A DNA stretch of 64,000 nucleotides from Scheffersomyces stipitis CBS 6054 (Eukaryota > Ascomycota > Pichiomycetes > Serinales > Debaryomycetaceae). Made by a program: the position numbers and the translations under genes. How positions within the stretch are numbered: position 1 is the stretch's first letter; every line of letters begins with the position of its first letter. Of this stretch, positions 19,329 to 27,462 are shown piece by piece. A model generated the notes under the pieces. The model did not search any database. It was not told the origin of the DNA and saw nothing but the letters and a program-made list of their open reading frames with translations. The stretch covers positions 1,116,001 through 1,180,000 of the forward strand of contig NC_009044.1 in the NCBI RefSeq assembly GCF_000209165.1. The letters run 5' to 3'.

Positions 19329-22310
19329 ATGGCCGACCTACGACCCATCAATCAGCCAGAGGGACCTCTAGGGGTTTTCTCTGGTGAAAGCTCTTCAAAT
19401 CAAGCCTTAAACGAGCCAAAACCACCGGATATTGACCGAAATCCACACGACCATGTCGCACCCCCTGATCTGATGGACCTCGATGGCGAGTCCACAGATG
19501 CCGATGAAAACGGCGATTTAGAGCCATCTTTCGAGACAGCATTGTCAACTACTTCCGAGGAACCAGCCCAACTACGGGATAATCCCATGGACGGACTGGT
19601 TAGTCAGAACCAGACCCAATTAAGCTCCACTATGGACAGTTTTGAAACTTCGGTTTCGAAAAATTTTCACGATCACGTGATCGGACAGGTACACGACCAG
19701 GAAATGGCTGCAAATGATGAAAATGAAATGGTTTCCACTTCTTTAGAATCTACCAGCAGATCAACTGATTTACCAGAACAAGAAGACTCTCTTCTTATTC
19801 ACCATCAACATGAAAACGCCAAAACCCAAAAAAACAAAGAAAATTTACAAAACTCCCAAAAAAATACAGGAAACTTACAAAACTCAAAAAAAAACTCAAA
19901 AAACTCAAAAAATTCAAAAACAACTCAACCAAATGTTGATCAGATCTTCCCTATCTTAGGAACTGCCAGCAAATCAGCCAAAACAGGTTTACGTACCTTC
20001 AATATTGCCAAACAAGTACCAATCCCAATACTCAATCCAAAAAATGGCCCATCTGCTAGCCAACTCCAAAAGGTAATTGTGGACAGAGACTCCTCACCTA
20101 TTCTTCAAGACGCAAAAACTAGACGTAAGCAATTGACCGAACTACACGAAACTACCGGTCACCTTTCAGAAGAACAATACCGTCAATTAGCAAACACCTA
20201 CTATCTCCAAAAATATGCCAACTCCCTTTCAGATCTCAATTGGGCGGGACAAGAAGAAAGACTTAAGGCATGGAATGTGCCCCAAGATTTCTGCCTTACC
20301 GCACTCGGTGAGATTGCTCGAAATTCAAACGAGAAAAGATACGTACGTCTTCAAATAGACGCTTTCTATAACAAAAATGACCATCTCGACCAAAGGCATT
20401 CAATGCGGGCCGAGGAAATGGCCAAAATAATTGAAAAACACCTTACAGAGACTATCCCAAACAAATGGCCCATGGTCTCCCAAAACAATAACAAAACTTT
20501 AAATGAACTCCATAAATCCTTGGAGTTCTTAAAAAGTCAATTCGACCCCGGCTCAAATGACGAATTTGAAGCCACTAAGGACATAAAAGACAAAATGCAG
20601 CAATTGTCTAGAGAAATAAGTTTCAGCGCTACAATGAGAGATGTTAAAGACAAGTTCCATACAATTGTAAGAGATAACACTCATGTGGATTTTCGTTTCG
20701 GAAGCATAGTAACTCAGGATCGGATCCCAGAACTGGCTCAACAGAAATCAACACCCATGACAACTTGGCTTGAAAGATTTCAACAACTTTTCCACTCACC
20801 TTACGTGGGCAGTGAAGACACCTTTGAATTTCAGCTCAGTCTTGTAAGGCCAAAGCAACTATCCAACATGTATCTAGTTGGCATAAAAGCTTCGTCGGAC
20901 TTCCCAGATCCGCGAGACATCCTAGACATCATGTTCCACACAAAAGATTTTGAAATTCCTCAATACATCGATACATCCTTACCTTCTCGTAAACCCTCGA
21001 GACGACAGGACCGAATCCCGTACGAAATTCTACATCAATTCATAAGAAAGGCACCAATCTTAAATTACACTGACAAAAAAGCAGACTTTACACACGTCCT
21101 GTTCTTCTTGATTGGCAGCAACTCAGACAATATTCCCAACAGAAAGAGTATCTTCTTGGAAAACGTCCAACTTGACATCATCTCTTCATACCAATTCTGT
21201 TTCAGATGCCACAACAACAAGCACACTACCAAAAGATGTCCAGTTCCCAAATCAACCACATTGTTCCAAAGTCGGCCCTTAACACAATGGCCCACTAAGG
21301 TACCATCCCCAAACAAACAGAACCATCCAATAACCCTCACCACGGGTCCCAGAACTACAAATCAAGACGGGGATGGCTTTAGTCGACCCACGAAAAGATC
21401 TAGACAAAAGACAACCCCCAGTCCACCAACTATCCCACAACAACAGAATAGCTTCGAGGTGCTCCCGATAGAGGACCTCACAACACAAGAGGTTACAGCA
21501 GAGGAGACCGAAGCCACACGCAACCGGCCAAACACTGTTTCATCTACACCACAAGCACCATCACGTCACGAAACCCCGAAAGCCATTAACAAGAACAACG
21601 ATAAAGCCCCTGAAATTTCAACACAAGACGATGAAATGGTGTACTACACCGATGACGAAGAACCCTCGACTATAAATGACGAGGACACCCAACTCGCTCC
21701 ATCTACATTGATTGAGCAACAACAAAAAAATTCAAAAGTGGATACCACCCCAAATACTCCACAATACACTACTGACATGCTCCCTCTGAAGCATGCACCT
21801 AAATCAAATTCAAGATCTCAACCGGTAACTCCCTCCCGGCCTACTAGCATGCTCCCTCTGAAGCATGCTCCCATAACTAGTTCCAAATCTCAACCGGTAA
21901 CCCCTGCCCGGCTTGGATCCAAGGTCCTCAAACCTGCGTCAACAGGTAAGAAACCCTGGACACCGACACCCACTCCCAGGACCACGAATGGCCCTAGTGG
22001 GTCCCCCGCAAGGACTCCGACCACGTCAATACGACTACCTTCTCTCCTAAACAACAGTAGAACAAACTATAGTGAATTAAGGGAATCACAAATGGGATCG
22101 ACCATTAGTTTTCCTGAGTCTATGAGGACATCCAACCTCAACATCCCCGACTCTTCACTAATTCTACAAACTCAAATTGAGGAAGCAACTCAAGTAGATT
22201 CTCCAGGCCAACAACAGGCACCAGGTCACAATCCATTAACAGATGACAACCTGGACCTAAGTATGGACATAGAGGACATCAACGTTCATTCTGATAATAC
22301 TAATTATTAA
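19329..22310 (+). CDS. LINE ORF1 protein (nucleic-acid-binding, Gag-like)
   Basis: 993 aa. The N-terminus is acidic, then comes an Asn/Lys/Gln-rich low-complexity stretch at about residues 160-200 with repeated short 'aactcaaaaa' units in the DNA. A single zinc knuckle CFRCHNNKHTTKRC (C-X2-C-X4-H-X4-C) sits near residues 625-638. The C-terminal third is Pro/Thr/Ser-rich and contains a 24-residue tandem duplication. Such ORF1 proteins coat the RNA and act as chaperones for target-primed reverse transcription. The ATG sits directly in the A-run at the 5' boundary of the element. The fossil copy at 26151 has its ATG at the same place, which supports this start. Confidence 0.9.
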   Translation: MADLRPINQPEGPLGVFSGESSSNQALNEPKPPDIDRNPHDHVAPPDLMDLDGESTDADENGDLEPSFETALSTTSEEPAQLRDNPMDGLVSQNQTQLSSTMDSFETSVSKNFHDHVIGQVHDQEMAANDENEMVSTSLESTSRSTDLPEQEDSLLIHHQHENAKTQKNKENLQNSQKNTGNLQNSKKNSKNSKNSKTTQPNVDQIFPILGTASKSAKTGLRTFNIAKQVPIPILNPKNGPSASQLQKVIVDRDSSPILQDAKTRRKQLTELHETTGHLSEEQYRQLANTYYLQKYANSLSDLNWAGQEERLKAWNVPQDFCLTALGEIARNSNEKRYVRLQIDAFYNKNDHLDQRHSMRAEEMAKIIEKHLTETIPNKWPMVSQNNNKTLNELHKSLEFLKSQFDPGSNDEFEATKDIKDKMQQLSREISFSATMRDVKDKFHTIVRDNTHVDFRFGSIVTQDRIPELAQQKSTPMTTWLERFQQLFHSPYVGSEDTFEFQLSLVRPKQLSNMYLVGIKASSDFPDPRDILDIMFHTKDFEIPQYIDTSLPSRKPSRRQDRIPYEILHQFIRKAPILNYTDKKADFTHVLFFLIGSNSDNIPNRKSIFLENVQLDIISSYQFCFRCHNNKHTTKRCPVPKSTTLFQSRPLTQWPTKVPSPNKQNHPITLTTGPRTTNQDGDGFSRPTKRSRQKTTPSPPTIPQQQNSFEVLPIEDLTTQEVTAEETEATRNRPNTVSSTPQAPSRHETPKAINKNNDKAPEISTQDDEMVYYTDDEEPSTINDEDTQLAPSTLIEQQQKNSKVDTTPNTPQYTTDMLPLKHAPKSNSRSQPVTPSRPTSMLPLKHAPITSSKSQPVTPARLGSKVLKPASTGKKPWTPTPTPRTTNGPSGSPARTPTTSIRLPSLLNNSRTNYSELRESQMGSTISFPESMRTSNLNIPDSSLILQTQIEEATQVDSPGQQQAPGHNPLTDDNLDLSMDIEDINVHSDNTNY
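21777..21912 (+). repeat. 72-bp tandem duplication inside LINE ORF1
   Basis: Two copies begin with ATGCTCCCTCTGAAGCATGC at 21777 and 21849, period 72 bp. Both also share a 'tctcaaccggtaac' block followed by a similar 'cccggc' end. In protein this gives MLPLKHAP...SQPVTP...R twice (the CTG would be Ser in the CTG-clade code). The period is a multiple of three, so the frame is kept. The copies differ at several positions, so the duplication is not brand new. Confidence 0.85.
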
Positions 22311-22311
22311 G

Positions 22312-25300
22312 ATGTCTAGATTAGTAAATTTTCGGATAACCAACCCGCTGTTAACGGAACACCGGGTAGCAAATCCAACTAATCTTCTCAAGATCCGTAC
22401 TAAAAATATTCAAAAAAACACACAGATCAATAAGTTTCGAGAACTCGCGACTTACTGTGATGTCTTACTCATTCAAGAAACTGATTTTAATTCAAAACAA
22501 CCAGCCAACTCCCAGAACAGGCGGGGAGCCAGGAGGGGAGCAAGACGGGCAATGCAACAACAACCCCCAAACTACTCTCAGGATCCCACCCCAGATTGGA
22601 TTACCTCATTACAAAAACAATTGAACCAAGCAAATCAAGAGCTAATCTATACAGATACATTAGCTCGCTCGGGAATCATACTTAATTTTCAACACCAACA
22701 CTTTGAAAAGATTTCGTCTAATAACCTCCAGCTCGACTCTGAAATCGCGCGGTATGCGACCGACGTAATCATTCAACTCAAAGAAACAAAAGAATATATC
22801 TTAGTTATCTCAGTGTACGGACCGAGTGGGAATCATCGTTCTCAAGAGCAATTATTCCACTCTCTTTATACTCTGATTAACACACTCATCACAAATTTCG
22901 AAATTGACAATAACAATCACAAGCTCCACCTCTGTATAGGGGGAGACTTCAATATGATACAAAATCCAGAACTAGATTCTACTGCAAGAGAAAGCTCCAG
23001 TCGAGAGCACGCCTCCCGACAAGCCTTCAACTCTCTTTGCAACGAATTTCAACTACATGACTCTCTTAGAGGATTAGAACCGACTATCAAGGTACCCACA
23101 AATACCAACACAAATAATTGCAGAAGACTCGATAGAATCTATCTCCCCAGATCCTTCCAAGCAAGAATCTGGAGATATTCTCACCGCTTCAATCACATAG
23201 TAACATCAACTCACGCCACGGTAGACGTGGACCTTAGCATCCTACCGGACGCAACGCTAAAAGTAGCAAGGCCACGCTTTATCATTAAAGACCACTGGGT
23301 TGACAACCTAGAATTTCTCAACATCCTCAGTCACACACGCTTTTCAGACTATTCTGAATTTATCCAACGTGTCCCTAAGATAATAGCATCCCTTAGACAG
23401 AGACCTACAGCCAACGCTCACCACAGCGTTAGTGAAAAGTCTACCATTTTCAGAGATCTCAATGACCGCTTCAAAGGGGCAATCCATGCTGCCAAAATAG
23501 TGAAATCACTACAAACAGCAGACAAAAGTAGAACTGCCACCTCCACGGATCAAATACTCGCTATCCAAAGGGAACACTTTGCCAAGCTCTACCTGGACTC
23601 CCAACCCCAGGAAGCGAAGCGAAGCATTCGGACCTATGTTCAGATGTTCCCGCAAAAAATAGCGGCAAGTGACCAGGCCAAACTAGATGAACCCATTACA
23701 CTCGAAGAAATAACTGCGGCTTTACAAAGGACCACCAATGACTCAACGCCAGGGGAAGATGGTGCAACATTCCTCTTCCTCAAAGCGACTTGGGACACAG
23801 CAGGCCCCTTGCTTGTAAAGGACGCCAACAACATCATGCGAAATGGACTCTTACCATCCTCGATGGCACTAGTACTAATACGCATGATTCCCAAAAGGAA
23901 AAAAGCAGACCCCACAGTGGACGATTACCGTCCCATATCCCTCATCAATACCTCATTGAGGGTGATTTCACAGGTCCTCAATATGCGCCTTCGCACAGTA
24001 ATCAAGAACCTCATTGGCTATGATCAATGTGGCTTCATGCCCGAACGCCAAATGGATTTTCAAATCCAACGGTTCCGGGCCATCATTGACAAGGTAGCAG
24101 AAGATCCCGAGAAGCTGAAAATTGCAAATGTGATCATCTTAGATTTAACCAAAGCCTTTGATCGAGTATCACACGACTATTTGTCTGCCGTACTCGACCA
24201 AATCGGGTTAGGTCCCAAGTTTAAGCGTATCCTATTACTGGTGACGACACAACAATTTGCAGCCATTTTTACGAACAATACCAAATCCGAAACGTTTCCA
24301 CTTACGCAAGGCACGAGACAAGGAAACCCGGTTCTGCCGATTCTCTTTAACTTATGTCTTGAACCGCTCCTTTACAGACTCCATAGTAGACTCCAGGGCA
24401 TTCCTATCCAACTAGATCACCTTCCAGCGCTTACAGCGAAATACTCAGCATTTGCTGACGACCTCACTGTTTTCACAAGCTGTAGAAGGGACCACGAAAT
24501 CTTGAAAGAGGAACTCTCTCTATTTGAGCAAGCCTCAAACTCCTTGGTGAGCATTTCCAAATCAAGAACAGCATTCTGGGACCAGCCTCCGCACGAAGAC
24601 ATTCAACGGATCCTTGGTTTCGAAGGACTTGCTCTTCGGACATCGGATCACAAATATCTTGGGGTACCGCTAAATGGTTTCAATTGGGAAACTTATACAA
24701 AGTCCCTTTCTACTCAACTTGTTCTCCATAGCATTAAAGAATTGCCGATTCACCTCAGATGCACAGGTTTTAATACTTATATCTTTTCAAAGGTATATTT
24801 CAGGGACCTCCATGACCCCATGCAAATATCCGATATCAAGAGACTCACCAAAATGGTAAAGGGTCACTTACCTCCAATTGGTGAACAGCATCTATACAAT
24901 TTGAAAAGCAAAGGAGGCTTCGGTCTCCTCGACATGGAACAGCAACTAAAGGGTCGTCGGGCCAAAGTGATCTATGAAACCTTGACCAACCTGACAGATT
25001 GGAATTTAATAGTGTTCCGCGATAAATTGCAATCATTTATGGACTACATCTTTCCACCTCGAACGGTAAACCAAACCCAACGGGAAATAGTCCCATGGTA
25101 TCGGTTCCTAACGGACCTATATGTACGTGAAGGATCTCGAGCTCGAATTGAATATCTTCATTATGAAAAATTCACCAATGCCGAGAAAGAATGGCTCAAA
25201 GCCTGGTTCCAAATTACGAAGGCTAAAAACTTCCACTGGATAAGGGACCGTTTTACGGGACGGACAACTTGGTATCGCAGGGATGTCTACAAACGATTCA

Positions 25301-25896
25301 CTACTGAAGAGAAAGCATATATGGTTAGAAACCCACCAATCAAAAATGATTGGCAACATTGGATTGATCTGGTTGATCCTAGCACATTCCGAAGTCGCTC
25401 GGCCAAACTGGCTCAAGCCAAACCAGTCAGTAGTTCTGCAACCTTGAAAGAGAACTTCCAATTAACAGACGATGACTATCAGCAGTTTTGGAAAGCTATA
25501 GCTAAAGTACAACGTAGGTATCCAAAAGGGGTGGAGGAAATTCACAGGGTTCACCTCGGTCACAGGGACCGACATGGGTCCTCCGAGGCTCTGCCAGAAT
25601 GCCTGATGTGTTTCAATGAAATACCAAGACCTCAGTTTTTTCACCATATTTACCAAGATTGTTCAATCAGCCGTACATTATGGGACATACTTCGTCCTAC
25701 AGAAATCACATTAAATTTAAAGAATCTCATTTGCAATTCTTCACTTTCACAGGCTGCATATCTCTCGTGGAATCAATACCTTTTAGCTGTTCATCTTTTT
25801 AGATGCCGACGGCGAAATCCAATGGACAGGGACATTTTCACCTGTTCTATGCTTTCATCTTGGGTATCGATTTTGCAGTCTAGACGTCTTATTTAA
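22312..25896 (+). CDS. LINE ORF2: AP-like endonuclease and reverse transcriptase
   Basis: 1194 aa. The endonuclease covers about residues 25-320, with LLIQET, VYGPSGN, IGGDFNM and RRLDRIY motifs. The final catalytic motif reads T-S-T-H where most AP-like LINE endonucleases have S-D-H. The reverse transcriptase covers about 500-800: MIPKRKKADPTVDDYRPISL, QCGFMPERQ, ILDLTKAFDRVSHDYL, TRQGNPV-x-PILFNL and FADD. A C-terminal C-X2-C-X10-HH-X4-C motif near residues 1098-1118 is the usual LINE cysteine motif. ORF2 begins one base after the ORF1 stop (TAAGATG), in another frame, which suggests translation by termination-reinitiation. The protein nicks DNA and copies the element RNA at the nick. Confidence 0.93.
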   Translation: MSRLVNFRITNPLLTEHRVANPTNLLKIRTKNIQKNTQINKFRELATYCDVLLIQETDFNSKQPANSQNRRGARRGARRAMQQQPPNYSQDPTPDWITSLQKQLNQANQELIYTDTLARSGIILNFQHQHFEKISSNNLQLDSEIARYATDVIIQLKETKEYILVISVYGPSGNHRSQEQLFHSLYTLINTLITNFEIDNNNHKLHLCIGGDFNMIQNPELDSTARESSSREHASRQAFNSLCNEFQLHDSLRGLEPTIKVPTNTNTNNCRRLDRIYLPRSFQARIWRYSHRFNHIVTSTHATVDVDLSILPDATLKVARPRFIIKDHWVDNLEFLNILSHTRFSDYSEFIQRVPKIIASLRQRPTANAHHSVSEKSTIFRDLNDRFKGAIHAAKIVKSLQTADKSRTATSTDQILAIQREHFAKLYLDSQPQEAKRSIRTYVQMFPQKIAASDQAKLDEPITLEEITAALQRTTNDSTPGEDGATFLFLKATWDTAGPLLVKDANNIMRNGLLPSSMALVLIRMIPKRKKADPTVDDYRPISLINTSLRVISQVLNMRLRTVIKNLIGYDQCGFMPERQMDFQIQRFRAIIDKVAEDPEKLKIANVIILDLTKAFDRVSHDYLSAVLDQIGLGPKFKRILLLVTTQQFAAIFTNNTKSETFPLTQGTRQGNPVLPILFNLCLEPLLYRLHSRLQGIPIQLDHLPALTAKYSAFADDLTVFTSCRRDHEILKEELSLFEQASNSLVSISKSRTAFWDQPPHEDIQRILGFEGLALRTSDHKYLGVPLNGFNWETYTKSLSTQLVLHSIKELPIHLRCTGFNTYIFSKVYFRDLHDPMQISDIKRLTKMVKGHLPPIGEQHLYNLKSKGGFGLLDMEQQLKGRRAKVIYETLTNLTDWNLIVFRDKLQSFMDYIFPPRTVNQTQREIVPWYRFLTDLYVREGSRARIEYLHYEKFTNAEKEWLKAWFQITKAKNFHWIRDRFTGRTTWYRRDVYKRFTTEEKAYMVRNPPIKNDWQHWIDLVDPSTFRSRSAKLAQAKPVSSSATLKENFQLTDDDYQQFWKAIAKVQRRYPKGVEEIHRVHLGHRDRHGSSEALPECLMCFNEIPRPQFFHHIYQDCSISRTLWDILRPTEITLNLKNLICNSSLSQAAYLSWNQYLLAVHLFRCRRRNPMDRDIFTCSMLSSWVSILQSRRLI

Positions 25897-26136
25897 ACAT
25901 TTTACAAGTCCGGTAGCTTATACCGTTGTCAAGTTTTTTACAGTTTTCTAAGGATATCACCTAGTTTTTAGGTCATATCACCCGGAGGTTTTTATCCTAG
26001 GATTTCCTTCACCATTCGGTATGGATTAGAGGAAGATTTATATACTTTGTAGTTGATAGGTTGGACTTTAGTCGTAATACATGCCATTTCGTAAAAAAAA
26101 GGTTTTTATACATGCCATTTCGTCAAAAAAAAAAAA
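25897..26136 (+). other. LINE 3' UTR and duplicated A-tailed 3' terminus
   Basis: After the ORF2 stop comes an AT-rich UTR with the repeated phrase 'atatcacc' (about 25955 and 25975), then a terminal block 'acatgccatttcgt' followed by A8. A second copy of that terminal block (26110-26123) follows, then A12. The repeat suggests either slippage during reverse transcription or the tail of a second, older insertion. Similar ends are seen at 1275-1455 and at 19251-19284. Confidence 0.8.
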
Positions 26137-26580
26137 GTTTTTTTACGATCATGACTGATACACTGTAAATTGGAGAACTAAAGGGACTCTAAAGGTTTCA
26201 GTTTGGACAGGGAGCTTTAAATTATGCTTGAAAGTAGCCAAAAGTATTGTGTGTTTACCGAAATTCACATAACCATGTCGCACCCTCTAATCTGGTGGTC
26301 CTCCTTGGCGAGTCCACTAGATGCCGTTAAAACGGGAACTTAGAGCCATATTTCAAGTCAGAAATGCCAACTGCTTCCAAGAAATCGGATTAAATACGCG
26401 ATAGATCCATGGACGGATTTATTATTCAGAACTGAACCCTATTAAGCACCACTACAGAAAGTTTTGAAACTTCGATTTCGAAAAGTTTTCATTTTCACGT
26501 GACTGGACAGGTACAGGACCAAGAAATGGCTGCAAATGATGATGGTGAAATGGTTCCCACTTCTTTAGAGTCTACGACGT
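26137..26580 (+). mobile_element. fossil LINE, 5' part of ORF1 (pseudogene fragment)
   Basis: The region aligns with ORF1 codons 1 to about 140 of the intact copy. Shared phrases include 'accatgtcgcaccc', 'ggcgagtccac', 'ccatggacgga', 'gttttgaaacttcg' and 'gaaatggctgcaaatgatga'. Its ATG (26151) is followed soon by stops and small indels, so it is dead. It follows the A12 tail almost directly. Similarity starts at the ATG, as in the intact copy, which confirms the element boundary. Confidence 0.85.
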
Positions 26581-26895
26581 GAAACCTATCTACTACAGAT
26601 TATATAAATCTTCCTCCAATCCATATAGAAGACGGGAGGAAATCCTAAGATAAAAACCTCGAAATGAAATTACCTAAGAACATAGGCGATATGCTTGGAC
26701 TACTCTAAAAGGCTTAACAAAGGTATAAAGCTACCGGACTTGTAAAAATGTTTAAAAAAGACGTCTAGACTTGACAACCGATTCCCGAGATGAAAGCATA
26801 GAACTGGTGAAGAAAACCTAAGGTTGACGTCGACATCTAAAATGTGAATGAACTGTCAAAAGGAATTGATTCAGTGAGAGTTGTGCTTCTATTTC
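26581..26895 (-). mobile_element. fossil LINE, inverted 3' part (ORF2 end and 3' UTR)
   Basis: Read on the minus strand, it matches the end of ORF2 and the 3' UTR of the intact copy (about 25735-26065). Diagnostic blocks on the plus strand are 'aagctaccggacttgtaaaa', 'gacgtctagac', 'atgaaagcatagaac' and 'tataaatcttcctc'. The terminal 'tgccatttcgt' and A-tail are missing: the homology ends at the junction with the ORF1 fragment, near 26580. Several indels break the frame. Confidence 0.85.
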
Positions 26896-27462
26896 AATCA
26901 CATTAGTCTTCAGTTACACGAGTGAAATTATTTCAAACAGAATCTTTTCTCTTTTATTGTGCCACTTATTTGAAAACAACCATTTCCTATTATACGAACA
27001 TGCACTTTACTGCGGAAGCAAAGAATTGCGCAACAACTCTTATCACTAATATTTGTCTGTACTTCTTATTTTGACAATGTATATTCATGAAGAAGAGCCT
27101 ACTAATTATCAACAAACTCTAGAGCTACCTCTTATGTTTTCAGAATCACACTTCGATACCCAATCAAGTGGTTGATTGCCAAAGTTTTATTCCCTTAGTC
27201 AGTCAAAAGCTTATAGAGATACTTGCAAAAAAACGAAGCAAATATCAAATATGTGCCACATATAGTATTATCGTCCAGTATTGGTCACCTACCTATGTCC
27301 ATATATCATGTATGTATTCAGTATGCTATTTGATACTATTGCTACTACATATTTGCTATTATGAAAGATTATCGAGAATACATTGTCCACCCTTTACTGA
27401 GAGAGTGTATTTTGTCGCAATGTCATTTATTAATCTATCTACTTAAAACTGCGAACCATCAG
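26896..27462. other. intergenic between LINE remnants and PNG1 3' end
   Basis: About 570 bp, AT-rich. Short frames (for example 27168-27446 plus) are unconvincing. I could not extend the LINE homology into it with confidence. Confidence 0.5.

Larger units (their letters stand above)
19307..26136 (+). mobile_element. complete non-LTR retrotransposon (LINE), L1 clade, Zorro-like
   Basis: The element has two intact ORFs and a 3' UTR ending in A-runs. It begins in an A13-T-A9 run (19307-19329) about 70-90 bp upstream of the tRNA-Ile gene, with essentially no 5' UTR before the ORF1 ATG. ORF1 carries a CCHC knuckle; ORF2 carries an endonuclease, a reverse transcriptase with FADD, and a C-terminal CCHC motif. 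This is the plan of L1-clade LINEs such as Zorro in Candida albicans. The target-site duplication cannot be separated from the A-run. Codon use (A/C-rich, Leu often CTT/CTC/CTA) differs from the TTG-rich host genes. Both ORFs are uninterrupted, so the copy could be active; this is inferred. Confidence 0.93.

Noticed and set aside
26581..26895. Twin-priming origin of the inverted LINE piece
   Set aside because: Twin priming leaves the inverted segment before a complete, A-tailed 3' end; here the 3' end is the inverted part and its tail is missing.
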